This document shows positions 10,217-22,107 of a stretch of 64,000 nt of DNA, one piece after another. Below the pieces are notes generated by a model. The model searched no databases, was not told the origin of the DNA, and saw only the letters and a list, made by a program, of their open reading frames with translations. Source of the DNA: Hibiscus mutabilis (Eukaryota > Streptophyta > Magnoliopsida > Malvales > Malvaceae); assembly GCA_019671005.1 (NCBI GenBank), contig CM033726.1, forward strand, positions 5,897,213-5,961,212, given 5' to 3'. The first letter of the stretch is position 1, and each line of letters opens with the position of its first letter. A program made the translations under genes and the position numbers.

Positions 10217-10747
10217 AGCATGCTCTCCCTTTGTTATTTTTATTTTTATTTATTTTTATTTTTGTTTTTGTCGATTATTTAATTATTTATTTTCATTTTT
10301 TTCCGATTATTATTTTTATTATTTTATTATTTTGCCGATTATTAGTAGTTTTAGGATAGATTTTTTTATTCAAGTCTAAGAATCCTATTACACATCTTTA
10401 TTTATTTTCTTTATTAGTTTATCTTTAATTTTAATCCTTATTTGATTGGTTTTTGAATTGTAGGAAAGGAAGTTCAAGAGAAAGAAGGAATTCTAAACCA
10501 AGTAGGAAAACATCTTCAACAAGGAAACTAATGGGCTGAATCTAAGGCTTATATAAAGCCTCCAATTCATCCTAACCAAAACCCCTTTTGTCGAAAAATT
10601 CCTACCAAACCCTAACCCAATTGTCGATTTCCCTAATCCCACCCACCTATCTTTTCTATAAAACCCATCACCCTTAACCTATTCCTACTTTCTATCTTGC
10701 AACTTTTTAGTTTCTTTTTTTTTTTTTACTCACAACCAAGATCATAC
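10217..10747 (+). other. T-rich noncoding region between integrase and the post-pol ORF (copy A)
   Basis: This 530-bp stretch is dominated by TTTTTATT runs. It contains TTTTTGAATTGTAG followed by GA (near 10450-10466), which looks like a plant 3' splice site. The same segment is in B (19697-20229) and C (38555-39174). Confidence 0.6.
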
Positions 10748-11773
10748 ATGGCATCCAAGATTAAACTTTTAGTTCATCCAAGTTCCTCCAAAGAACCAAG
10801 ATACAAGAAGTTTGCTACAGTTTGGTGGTTCAAGAAAGATTTCAATCAAAGTTTGAAAGCGGAAGATTCATGAAGAACAAGGCTTTGAATACTCAGATCT
10901 CAAGATTTGGCCTTGAACCATTCATCTTCAAAATGATTGCACATCAAAAGTGGCAAATCTTTTGCCATCAACCGAGGCAAGGTAACATCTCATGGCTCAA
11001 AAGATAAGGGTTATCTTTTCTTCCCTTGTTTAATTTCCAATCTTTGCAAGGAGATGCATGTCCCGAGTGAGTCCACCGATGAAAAGGCCCTACCCAAGTC
11101 TGGTTGGAATCAAACACTAATCCGAAGCTAATGGGAGAGGCACCGGGAGATTCTTCAAGGCCTCCAATTGCCACGGCAACTCTGCCGCCGCCGTGAAATC
11201 CCTAATGCCCAAGCACCTAACGCCAGTGGCAACTCGGCCATTAATCCCGGGACACTTTGAAGCACTTTTGCACCCATTGGAAAGCCGCCTAAGGCAAATT
11301 GAAGATCGGCAACTAATGTTCATGCGGTACATGAAGGAGCACAACAATGCCATCACCCAAGTCATCCTAGAAAAGTACCCGGACAACCGTGTGCCGTTCC
11401 CAATATTTCCCGCCGATATCCTTGCCATGGCAACCAAGGAAAGCTGACGCCACGGTAACCAACTCGACAATGCCCGGCAGCCACCGAAAAAGCCAAAGGT
11501 AAAGCACCTATGTCGAATCAACTCCTACGGAATCATTTTTTCTGATTTTTTCAGATTCGGACGAGTCCTCCATTGAACCAATAAAGACCGCACCAATTGA
11601 ATCCTCCAAACGAAAAGCCATTGACATTGATGAAGAGGATGATGAGGACAACCCGCACGAGGATCGATTCCACCACCGGCAACAAGAAAACAACCATCGC
11701 GCGTTCAAGCAAGAAAGTCAAGACGCCAACTAGAAGGAAACTAATCATCTACGATGACGAACTCTCGGAGTAA
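10748..11773 (+). pseudogene. Athila post-pol ORF of copy A (deleted centre)
   Basis: The ATG at 10748 begins MASKIKLLVHPSSSKEPRYK, identical at the start of B (20230) and C (39175). The N-terminal part resembles the domain called 'putative plant transposon protein' in Athila-type post-pol ORFs; its function is unknown. After about 85 codons (ending near 11008) the sequence jumps, relative to C, across some 0.4 kb into the SLFFPCLIS region. The C-terminal half is Ala/Thr-rich, then Ser/Asp/Glu-rich, and ends in a basic tail (KKVKTPTRRKL) and DDELSE before the TAA at 11771. Several single-base differences from B break the frame. Confidence 0.6.
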
Positions 11774-11828
11774 GTCCTCGTATGCATTTTTATTTTTATT
11801 GTTATTTTTCGTTATTATTATGCATGCA

Positions 11829-11862
11829 TTGAGGACAATGCCTCACTCGAGTTTGGGGGATT
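11829..11862 (+). other. Second polypurine-tract-like site (copy A)
   Basis: TTGAGGACAATGCCTCACTC plus GAGTTTGGGGGA closely resembles the true tract at 12596-12630 but lies 0.77 kb upstream. It is conserved in B (21307-21340) and C (40702-40735). Confidence 0.55.
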
Positions 11863-12166
11863 GTTATTAGTAATTACCATGTTTAGTTACATTAATATTA
11901 AGCATTACATTTAGGATACATAAATTGCTTGCCATGCCTTTAATTGGAACAAGAATTGCTTAGATTTGATGAATATTCGATGATGACTTTGCCAATGCAC
12001 TTAATTGATAGAATTTTTATTCTAGGATAACCATGGAAAAACTTAGAATTTTACTATGATGCTAAATTTGATGAAACTCTTGTTGTGGTTTGATTGATTT
12101 AAGGAATTCTAGTAAACTTAGGTCGATAATTAATAAATTGGGGATTAGAATAAAATTGGATGAATG

Positions 12167-12345
12167 CTAGAGGTGCCCGAAATTGGCTCTAGCATATGCT
12201 AAAAAAATTGATCACTAGAGGTGCCCAAAACTGGCTCTAGGAGGCGTAAAAAAATTTAACTAGAGGTGCCCAAACGGCTCTAGTCGATTAAATTAACTTA
12301 AGAAAACTAAAAATAAAACACTAGAGGTGCCCAAATTGGCTCTAG
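12167..12345 (+). repeat. Array of four CTAGAG/CTCTAG hairpin units (copy A)
   Basis: Four units of 24-26 bp start at about 12167, 12215, 12260 and 12321. Each begins CTAGAGGTGCC and ends GGCTCTAG, so the ends can pair. They lie between the two polypurine-like tracts. Confidence 0.75.
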
Positions 12346-12595
12346 TTAAAACATGTTAAAAAGAACCCAATGAAGTAATTTGAAAACCTATTGTTTGCAT
12401 AGAATCCGAAAAATCAACTTGCACACAACTCCGCACACACTCACAAGCATTATAGTTTGATTCCGAGTAATTCCTCGGTTTTCTGAAAAATAAAAAGCCA
12501 ATCATACTTTGTGCCCGGTTCGAGAATTGAAATCAAGTTCAAAGCTAAGTTTGTGAAAATTTGAAGTCTTGCAGGTGTAATTATGAGTTTGCATT

Positions 12596-12630
12596 GCTTG
12601 AGGACAAGCAATAGTTCGAGTTTGGGGGTG
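12596..12630 (+). other. Polypurine tract before LTR 2
   Basis: GCTTGAGGACAAGCAATAG then GAGTTTGGGGGTG ends directly at the LTR start TGATAAG. This is the expected plus-strand primer site. Confidence 0.8.
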
Positions 12631-13984
12631 TGATAAGTGTTCAAAAGTACTATTTTTCTTACCCTTTTTACTCATATTATTGTTAGACTTAGGCTCATAT
12701 TAGTTGCATAGTTAGCCATTCATGCATTAATCCATGTTTCCTTCAATCGTTGAGCTTGATTACATAACTTGGTGATTTTTGTGGAAATAGATGCTGCTTT
12801 GGTGTGTTTTTGTGTGTGTATGTGCAGGATCACTTGCCAAAGCAATGCCGAGCTAGTTGCCGGGCAATGCATGAAGGATATGCCGAGCTAGTTGCCATGG
12901 CATTTGTCGACAAAGACCAAAAGCAATATGGATGTCGAAATTCATGATTTTACAAGCCCAAGATGACATGGAGCAAGGTCCAAGCCCAAAGGAATTTGAT
13001 TGCCATGCAGAGATTAAAGAATAATTAAATTCCAAGAGGATAGGAGAAGTTCTAATAGGAATAAAATTATAATAAAGAATTATATTCTTTAAAGATAATT
13101 TAATTCCAACTCAAACTCCTCCTCAAAGAAGGACTTTGGCCTAGCCCTATAAATATCAAGGAGATTTCGACAATTCAAGGGGAGAGCAAGAGGGAAATTT
13201 CGGCAAGTCCAAGTAGGGCAAGAGGAGAGAATTTTCGACAAGCATCAAGGGCAAGGAGGATTTCGACAAGCCTCTTCCTTCATCTTTGTTCGATTGGGTT
13301 CATGCTAGGGATTAATTATCTTGTGTTTCTTTGGAACCTAGCCATGAACTAAATTTACTTGGCTATGGTTATTGTGTTTTGTGGTTGTGAGAAACTATTG
13401 GTTTTTGTTTAGGTAATAAGAGTTTGCACTTTTCTATTTCAAGGTTTATTCATTCTTGATTCTTATTATTGTTTATGAGTGAATTGGGAGAGGATCTCGT
13501 GATTTCATCCATTTATCTAATATCGGGAGAGTTAGATTCAAGAAACGAATGAATATGATCTTTATTCAATCCAATGATGGTGAAGATTAATCCGGCTTAG
13601 GAATAAGTTAAGGATTTCAACGGCTAAGAGGAGCGCAAGATTGGTTGTTGTTCACCCTTGATTCACGCAGGATGTATTATCAAGGCATAGTTGCTACGGC
13701 AACCCCGTCGTGCAAGTTGCCACGGCAACCGAGTTGCCCGTGCACTCTTTTACCAAGACAATCCAATCGGCTATCACACCTCAACTCACGATAACCTAGC
13801 CTACCTCTCTCAATTGAATTCATCTTTTCTTTTACTTAATTGCTTTCCAGATTAGTTATTAGTTAAAACTTCTATAATCCTTCACTTGTGTTTTTACTTT
13901 TACAAAGGCAAGAGACTAGATTCTTGAAGTGGCACCAACTCGTGGGAGACGATATCTTTATACTATAACTCATGACGTGTATAC
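12631..13984 (+). repeat. Family-1 LTR 2 (middle LTR, truncated)
   Basis: It matches LTRs 1 and 3 but has two deletions. One of 127 bp (joined at 13688/13689) removes the bases matching LTR 1 3986-4112. The other, at 13984/13985, removes 78 bp: the last 34 bp of the LTR plus the primer-binding site. It shares GTGTGTATGTGCAG and AGAATAATTAAATT with LTR 3 rather than LTR 1. Its TATA box is at 13148-13155. Confidence 0.85.
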
Positions 13985-14063
13985 TTTACTTTCTTGCACT
14001 TTTTTTTTTATTTTTCTTGTTTAAAATTCAAAGGGCTAACAAACTTTGGTTTTGCATTGGTAT

Positions 14064-15740
14064 ATGACCTGTATGAGACCGACTTCACCGTAATATCCCT
14101 TTGATCCGTAAATCGAACGAACCTTACAAAGACTTAGACGAAGGATAAGAGAAGCAATGGCAAATCAAGACGGCAATATTAATCAAGATGTTCGAGCAGG
14201 AGGAGGAGTGATTCTTGCACGAAAATGTAACTATTCGAGACTATCTTGAAGAAGATCTTGATGGACTTAACCTGTGAGTTGTCGCACCCGAAATTGAAGT
14301 GACCACTTTGAGTTGAAACCGTAATGTTTAATATGATCAACACAATAGGTCAATTTGGCGGCTCAAAGAATCAAGATGCACGACAACATCTCAAATCTTT
14401 CCTCGAGATTTGCAACTCGCTCAAGATACACTGAGTCACCCCGATGTCTTACGATTAAGATTATTCCCTATTCACCGAGGGATAGGGCGAAAGCATGGCT
14501 AAATAGCATTCCCGCCGGATCCATAGCATCTTGACTGATCTTTTTGTCGTGATTTCCTTGCTAGATTTAATCCTACAAATTTAATCGATAAGCTTCAGAA
14601 CGACATTACTTCTTTTTCGGCAGCAGATGATGAATCCATGTACGAGGCTTGGGAGCGATATAGAGAACTTCTACACAAATGCCTCTACACGGATTCCCGG
14701 TGTGGACTCAAGTGACAATGTTTTACAATGCCGTGAATACACCAACAAGGATGATGCTAGACGCCTCGCAAACGGCATACTCCTAGATAAGTCACCGGAA
14801 GAAGCAATGCAAATTTTAAAAACAGCTGGCCAAGAATGATTATCAATTCCCATCTACCTAGAAGAGGAGGAGTTAGACGCAAGCCACAATACATGAACTA
14901 GGATCATCGATTCAATTTCGCCCAATTGGCCGCTTTAACCAAGATGGTCCAGAACATGCAAAAACCAAACAACACACATGAAGTCAAGGTAATGGATTCT
15001 TTTTGTGAGTTATGTGGCGATAACCATAATTCTTTTCAATGTATGCAGAATCCGAATCTAGCTTCTATGTGGGGAATTACAATCGGGCAACAACATGATG
15101 TCAAATACATACAATCCAGCTTGGAAGAAGCACCCAAATTTTTCATGGAGTAATCCCAACAATGCTCTAAAACTGTAACAATCAGAATGCACAAGCATCG
15201 GATTCCACAAAATATGCCACGGCAACAGATGCCGCAAAGAACAACCGACAACATCTAGTTCTTTGAAAATTTCTAAATGCTTTTATGATGAAAACTGAAT
15301 CTTATATGGCTGAGAATAGTAATTTCATAAAAAGAACTGATGCTTTTATTAACAGACCGAGATGAGATTGCAAAACCAAGAGGCGGCAATCAAATCATTG
15401 GAAAATCAAGTCGGACAATTTGCTCAAAATCAACACTAGACCACAAGGAGGTTTACCTAGCGATATCAAGTCGCAAGAGGAACCGCCATGAGCAATGTAA
15501 GGCAATCACCACCGAAGTGGCCAACAACTTAGAGAGGTTCAAACCCGCTCGTCAAACAAAACTCCACAAAAAGAGCAAGACGAACCTAGCGGCAAAGTCT
15601 CGGATGCTGAACCAAGAATTGCTGCGGCAACCGCAATAAGCATGCCTCGGTAAGAACCGATGACGCCTCGGCAACTTGCGATAAGCACACGCGCGGCAAC
15701 CCTTGATTGGTAACACATCGGCAACTCAGATGTCCCTGTA
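14064..15740 (+). pseudogene. gag of copy B, frameshifted as read
   Basis: The ATG at 14064 corresponds to 4570 in A. The same blocks follow: capsid near 14300-14360, LRLRLFP near 14450-14470, the ESMYEAWERY segment near 14627-14665 and the zinc knuckle CELCGDNHNSFQC at 15005-15045. Its frame breaks lie at other places than in A, often at a CAG, CTG or CCG that A reads intact: CACCGTAAT where A has CACCAGAAT, and AATGTAACT where A has ACAGAACT. The primer-binding site upstream is deleted, so even a perfect coding region could not replicate on its own transcript. Confidence 0.72.
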
Positions 15741-16490
15741 ATGCCGTCAATCAGGTTTCAAACCAATGAAAAGATCAAAGATATCCGACTTCCACCACCA
15801 TTCCCACAAAGGTTGAAGCGACAAAAGCAAGAATACCAATTCAAGAAGTTTCTTGATATCCTAAAGCAAGTCCACATCAACTTGCCATTGGTGGAAGCAA
15901 TTGAACAAATGCCAAACTATGCCAAGTTTCTTAAAGACATTGTGTCCAAGAGAACAAGGCTAGAGAGTTTGAAACAATTGCCGCACAGAGGGATGCATGG
16001 CAATGTTGCACAATCGTATGCCGCCCAAGTTGAAGGATCTCGGAAGTTTCACAATACCATGTTCTATTGAAATCACTATGTCGGGAAAGCACTATGCGAC
16101 CTAGGGGCTAGCATAAACTTGATGCCTAAATCGGTTTTCCATAAACTAGGAATCGGGAAGGCAAGACCTACAACAGTTATGCTACAACTAGCCGACAGAT
16201 CCTATGTGCATCCAGAGGGAAAAATCGAGGACATACTGGTAAAAGTTGATAAATTTATTTTTCCACTGACTTTATTGTTTTAGATTGTGAAGCAGATGAG
16301 CATGCGCCTATCATTCTCGGAAGACCATTCCTAGCGACAGGGGAGAACTTTGATTGATGTTGAAAGGGAGAACTCACAATGAGGGTGAATGACCAGCAGG
16401 TAAAACTAAATGTGTTCCAAACACTAAGGCATGCCGATGATCCGTAAGAATGCCAACTACTTCATGCCACGGCAGAGTTTAACCGATGAG
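15741..16490 (+). pseudogene. Retropepsin protease region of copy B
   Basis: An open frame from 15741 (SIRFQTNEK) covers the linker up to the QVEGSRKFHN segment near 16060. The catalytic DLGAS is at 16098-16112, followed by INLMPKSVFHKLGIG, which is intact here but shifted in A. ILGRPFLA lies near 16313-16336. Frame changes occur near 16069, 16270 and 16340. As in A, the catalytic Asp is present and the region runs directly into RT. Confidence 0.7.
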
Positions 16491-16519
16491 GAATTTAGTT
16501 GCCCGGCAACTACATTGCC

Positions 16520-18200
16520 GATCAAGAGGAACCTGAGGAGTATGAAGAACCGGTCGATGAGGAACAACCAGTAAGAGGTAAATTGGCTAGTCAATCGACC
16601 AGGTACATACTTTGAACCACTGGACTACTCAGGTAAGGAAGGTAAGATCGAAAAACCCTCTATCGAAAATCCACCAATTCTTGAGTTGAAACAATTGCCG
16701 AGCAATCAAAATATGTATACTTAGGGATCGATAATACATTACCCGTAATTATTTCCTCTAAGTTACAGCCTGAGCAAGAAAAGAAGCTGATCAACATGTT
16801 GAAGCTACATAAAAAGGCAATAGGGTGGACTATTGCCGACTTGAAAGGAATTAGCCGGCGGTGTGCATGCACAAGATCTTGTTGGAAGATAACCACAAAC
16901 CTTCAATTGAGGCCCAAAGAAGACTGAATCATGCCATGAAAGGGGTTGTAATGAAAGAAATCATCAAGTGGCTTGACGCCGCATTATATACCCTATCTCC
17001 GATAGTACGGGTAAGTCCGTACAATGTGCCAAAAAGGGAGGTATAACAGTGGTAAGCAATGAAAATAATGAACTTATCCCAACCAGATGTGGACCGGTTG
17101 GAGGGTTTGTATGGACTATCGAAAGCTAAACAAAGCCACTAGGAAAGATCACTTCCCATTACCCTTTATTGATCAAATGCTTGACCGTCTTGCTTGTAAA
17201 CCCTTTTACTGTTTTCTTGATGGTTATTCAGGTTACAATCAGATTGCCATAGCACCGTAAGATCAAGAAAAGACAACCTTCACATGCCCCTACGGTACTT
17301 ATGCCTTCCAAGGATACCGTTCGGATTATGTAACGCCCGCAACCTTCCAAAGATGCATGATGGCGCTCTTTTCAGACATGGTCGAAGACTTCCTTGAGAT
17401 CTTCATGGATGATTTTTCGGTTTTTGTAATGACTTCGACTACTGTCTCGGCAATTTAGAGAGGGTGTTGGCAAGATGCGAAGAAACGGATTTAGTCCTCA
17501 ATTGGGAGAAATGCCACTTTATGGTAGATGAAGGAATAGTGCTCGCCATAAGATTTCATCCAAGGGAATTGAAGTAGACAAAGCCAAGGTGGACGTGATC
17601 GAGAGATTACCCCACCAAATTCGGTTAAAGGAATTCAAGTTTTTTCGGACATGCGTGTTTTTACAGGGAGGTTCATTCATAACTTTTCTAAAATCACTAA
17701 ACCTTTGTGTAATCTGCTTGAACAGGATAAAGTCTTCGATTTTGATGATTCTTGCACTCAAGCATTTGAAACCCTAAAGAAAAAGCTTGCCTCGGCACCC
17801 ATTGTTGTTCCACCAGATTGACGCTACCTTTTGAGCTCATGTGTGATGCAAGTGATTTCGCGGTAGGAGCAGTCCTAGGCCAACGCACAGGTAAGACCTT
17901 CCATGTGATATACTACGCTAGTAAAACTCTTAACGATGCTCAAGTGAATTACACAACAACGGAGAAAGAGTTACTAGTCTGTAGTTTTCGTGATTTGACA
18001 AGTTCCGATCCTATTTAATTGGTACAAAGGTAATTGTTCATACGGACCATTCGGCAATCAAATACTTATTTGCTAAAAAGGATGCTAAACCTCGTTTGAT
18101 TCGTTGGATATTACTTTTACAAGAATTTGATATTGAAATTAAGGACATGAAAGGAACAGAAAATCAAGTGGCCGATCACTTATCACGTTTGGAACGCAAT
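16520..18200 (+). pseudogene. Reverse transcriptase and RNase H of copy B
   Basis: All RT blocks of copy A are present, spread over more frames: MHKILLEDNHKPS at 16864, DYRKLNKAT near 17113, the LDGYSG block near 17218, and FMDDF at 17402-17416. RNase H starts at 17818 (TLPFELMCDASDFAVGAVLG) and is open to about 18018, with TTEKELL near 17958. Differences from A cluster at CHG sites: GCACCGTAAGATC for GCACCAGAAGATC at 17254, and missing bases in CCGG near 17020-17030. With A as a guide the enzyme would be nearly complete, so its true state is uncertain. Confidence 0.78.
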
Positions 18201-18419
18201 AGGAAGAGGACGCGGATCTAGAGATATGCGATGCATTCCCGGATGAACAAATTCTAATCGCCTCGGCAACCCTTGACGCCTCGACAGCCCATGACGCCTC
18301 GGCAACCATGGAAGCACACGCCTCGGCAACTCTCGACGCCGCAGCAGTCTTTGACGAGCACGCCTCGGCAATTTTGGGAGCAGACACTACGGCAAAGACA
18401 TGCCGGCAATACCCGGTAC

Positions 18420-19696
18420 GCAGATTTAGTTAACTTCCTTGTTTGTGGTATTTTTTCCGTATGGCATTACTCACCAAGGGAAGAAGCGGTTCCGCCATAT
18501 AATGCTAAGCATTACTTTTGGGACGAGCCTCTTTTGTTTACACAATGTGCAGATCGGGTTATACGCCGATGTGTCCCCTGAAGAAGAGCAACAGAATGTA
18601 CTCCGCAATGCCATTCTTCACCCTATGGAGGACATTTTGGAGGAACTCATCATCATGCCAAAGTCTTGCAATCCGGTTTGTATTGGCCAACATTGTACAA
18701 AGATGCCCAAGACTTTTACAAGCAATGTGATCGTTACTGAGAGGACGGGCAATATCTCTAGGCGACATGAGATGCCACCTGCAACATCATCGAGGTGGAA
18801 CTGCTCGATGTATGGGGATCGATTTTATGGGACCTTTTCCATCTTCATTCGCAACCTCTACATCTTACTCGCCGTCGACTATGTGTCTAAATGGGTAGAG
18901 GCAGCTGCAGTTCCCAACGACGATTCCAAGACCGTGCACGATTCCTCGCGAGAAAAACATATTTACACGGTTTGGGATGCCGAGAGCAATTATCAGCGAC
19001 GGGGCAAGCATTTTGACAACAGACTAATTGCCAAGATGTTGCAACGCTCGGCATATCACACAAGATCGCCACGGCATATCACCCACAAACCAATGGGCAA
19101 GCGTAAATCTCCAACCGAGAGTTGAAGGGAATACTCGAGAAAGTTGTAAATCCCTCAAGGAAGGATTGGTCATTAAGACTAGATGACGACTTTGGGCATA
19201 TCGCACCGCATTCAAAACACCCTTAGGTATGTCCCCCTTCCGACTTGTCTATGGTAAAACATGTCATCTACCGGTGGAAATCGAGCACAAGGCGTCTTGG
19301 GCAATCAAGACCGTGAATATGGATTGGGAAAGTGCGGACAAAAGCTCTTGATGGATCTCAATGAGATAGAAGAATTTCGTGCACTCGCCTATAACAATGC
19401 ACGAATCTACAAGGAGAAAACAAAGCGATGGCATGACAAGAAACTATTGCCACGGCAATTCACGCCAGGGCAACTAGTTCTCCTATTCAATTCTCGGCTA
19501 AAACTTTTCCCCCGGAAAGCTGAAATCAAGATGGTCGGGACCATTTGAAGTCGTCAAACCATTCTCCCATGGCGCCGTGATAATCAAGTCCATCTCTGAC
19601 AACCATGAATTCAAAGTTAATGGACAAAGATTGAAGCACTACAATGGTGCCCATGTGGAATGTAACAAGGAAGTGGTCAATTTAGGAGATGCATGA
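18420..19696 (+). pseudogene. Integrase of copy B, several frameshifts
   Basis: A 228-codon frame from 18439 crosses the zinc domain (CLHNVQ in the shadow frame, CADRVIRRC in the true one) and part of the core, including ILLAVDYVSKWVEAAAVPND near 18865 in the true frame. IISD is near 18990. The C-terminal domain (GMSPFRLVYGKTCHLPVEIE at 19227 onward) runs to the TGA at 19694, with a shift near 19505 (CCCCCGG where A has CACGGG). The integrase stop matches C's, showing that A's earlier stop is secondary. Confidence 0.75.
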
Positions 19697-20229
19697 GCAT
19701 GCTCTCCCCTTTGTTATTTTTATTTTTATTTATTTTTATTTTTGTTTTTGTCGATTATTTAATTATTTATTTTTCATTTTTTTCCGATTATTATTTTTTA
19801 TTATTTTATTATTTTGCCGATTATTAGTAGTTTTAGGATAGATTTTTTTATTCAAGTCTAAGAATCCTATTACACATCTTTATTTATTTTCTTTATTAGT
19901 TTATCTTTAATTTTAATCCTTATTTGATTGGTTTTTGAATTGTAGGAAAGGAAGTTCAAGAGAAAGAAGGAATTCTAAACCAAGTAGGAAAACATCTTCA
20001 ACAAGGAAACTAATGGGCTGAATCTAAGGCTTATATAAAGCCTCCAATTCATCCTAACCAAAACCCCTTTTGTCGAAAATTCCTACCAAACCCTAACCCA
20101 ATTGTCGATTTCCCCTAATCCCACCCACCTATCTTTTCTATAAAACCCATCACCCTTAACCTATTCCTACTTTCTATCTTGCAACTTTTTAGTTTCTTTT
20201 CTTTTTTTTACTCACAACCAAGATCATAC
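19697..20229 (+). other. T-rich noncoding region between integrase and the post-pol ORF (copy B)
   Basis: Same content as 10217-10747 in copy A, including the 3'-splice-like TTTTTGAATTGTAG near 19932-19946. No gene is seen. Confidence 0.55.
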
Positions 20230-21251
20230 ATGGCATCCAAGATTAAACTTTTAGTTCATCCAAGTTCCTCCAAAGAACCAAGATACAAGAAGTTTGCTAC
20301 ACCGGCGGTTCAAGAAAGATTTCAATCAAAGTTTGAAAGCCGGAAGATTCATGAAGAACAAGGCTTTGAATACTCCAGATCTCAAGATTTCGGCCTTGAA
20401 CCATTCATCTTCAAAATGATTGCACATCAAAAGTGGCAAATCTTTTGCCATCAACCGGAACCGGGTAACATCTCATGGCTCAAAAGATAAGGGTTATCTT
20501 TTCTTCCCTTGTTTAATTTCCAATCTTTGCAAGGAGATGCATGTCCCGAGTGAGTCCACCGATGAAAAGGCCCTACCCAAGTCTGGCTGGAATCAAACAC
20601 TAATCCGGAAGCTAATGGGAGAGGCACCGGGAGATTCTTCAAGGCCTCCAATTGCCACGGCAACTCCTGCCGCCGCGGAAATCCCTAATGCCCAAGCACC
20701 TAACGCCAGGGCAACTCGGCCATTAATCCCGGGACACTTTGAAGCACTTTTGCACCCATTGGAAAGCCGCCTAAGGCAAATTGAAGATCGGCAACTAATG
20801 TTCATGCGGTACATGAAGGAGCACAACAATGCCATCACCCAAGTCATCCTAGAAAAGTACCCGGACAACCGTGTGCCGTTCCCAATATTTCCCGCCGATA
20901 TCCTTGCCATGGCAACCAAGGAAGCTGACGCCACGGTAACCAACTCTGACAATGCCCCGGCAACCACTGAAAAAGCCAAAGGTAAAGCACCTATGTCTGA
21001 ATCAACTCCTACGGAATCATTTTCTGATTTTTCAGATTCGGACGAGTCCTCCATTGAACCAATAAAGACCGCACCAATTGAATCCTCCAAACGAAAAGCC
21101 ATTGACATTGATGAAGAGGATGATGAGGACAACCCGCACGAGGATCGATTCCACCACCGCAACAAGAAAACAACCATCGCGTTCAAGCAAGAAAGTCAAG
21201 ACGCCAACTAGAAGGAAACTAATCATCTACGATGACGAACTCTCTGAGTAA
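20230..21251 (+). pseudogene. Athila post-pol ORF of copy B (deleted centre)
   Basis: The ATG at 20230 opens the same N-terminus as in A, ending at a TAA near 20490. The second half is better preserved than in A. One open frame runs through SLFFPC-like sequence (YLFFPCLISNLC), a segment with RLRQIEDRQLMFMRYMKEHN, and an acidic run (DEEDDEDN), to 21211. The conserved end (KKVKTPTRRKL, then DDELSE) is in the next frame and stops at 21249-21251. The 0.4-kb central deletion is at the same place as in A (near 20484), so it predates the tandem. This long frame is the most gene-like part of the tandem, but it lacks a proper start in frame. Confidence 0.6.
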
Positions 21252-21306
21252 GTCCTCGTATGCATTTTTATTTTTATTGTTATTTTTCGTTATTATTATG
21301 CATGCA

Positions 21307-21340
21307 TTGAGGACAATGCCTCACTCGAGTTTGGGGGATT
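21307..21340 (+). other. Second polypurine-tract-like site (copy B)
   Basis: Same sequence and position relative to the true tract as 11829-11862 in copy A. Confidence 0.55.
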
Positions 21341-21645
21341 GTTATTAGTAATTACCATGTTTAGTTACATTAATATTAAGCATTACATTTAGGATACATA
21401 AATTGCTTGCCATGCCTTTAATTGGAACAAGAATTGCTTAGATTTGATGAATATTCGATGATGACTTTGCCAATGCACTTAATTGATAGAATTTTTATTC
21501 TAGGATAACCATGGAAAAAACTTAGAATTTTACTATGATGCTAAATTTGATGAAACACTGTTGTGGTTTGATTGATTTAAGGAATTCTAGTAAACTTAGG
21601 TCGATAATTAATAAATTGGGGATTAGAATAAAAATTGGATGAATG

Positions 21646-21823
21646 CTAGAGGTGCCCGAAATTGGCTCTAGCATATGCTAAAAAAATTGATCACTAGAGG
21701 TGCCCAAACTGGCTCTAGGAGGTAAAAAAAAATTTAACTAGAGGTGCCAAAACCGCTCTAGTCGATTAAATTAACTTAAGAAAACTAAAAATAAAACACT
21801 AGAGGTGCCGAAATTGGCTCTAG
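21646..21823 (+). repeat. Array of four CTAGAG/CTCTAG hairpin units (copy B)
   Basis: Same four units and spacers as in A. Unit 3 reads GGTGCCAAAACCGCTCTAG here and GGTGCCCAAACGGCTCTAG in A; the pairing ends are unchanged. Confidence 0.75.
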
Positions 21824-22107
21824 TTAAAACATGTTAAAAAGAACCCAATGAAGTAATTTGAAAACCTATTGTTTGCATAGAATCCGAAAAATCAACTTGC
21901 ACACAACTCCGCACACACTCACAAGCATTATAGTTTGATTCCGAGTAATTCCTCGTTTTCGAAAAATAAAAAGCCAATCATACTTTGTGCCCCGGTTCAT
22001 AGAATTGAAATCAAGTTCAAAGCTAAGTTTGTGAAAATTTGAAGTCTTGGCAGGTAATTATGAGTTTGCATTGCTTGAGGACAAGCAATAGTTCGAGTTT
22101 GGGGGTG

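Noticed and set aside
12167..12345. CRISPR-like array because of regular repeats with spacers
   Set aside because: Four plant retrotransposon repeats with A-rich, related spacers, conserved in three copies; no cas genes, eukaryotic context.
20593..21186. 197-codon minus-strand frame in copy B
   Set aside because: It is the complement of the post-pol ORF; its Ser-rich runs mirror Asp/Glu codons of the plus strand.
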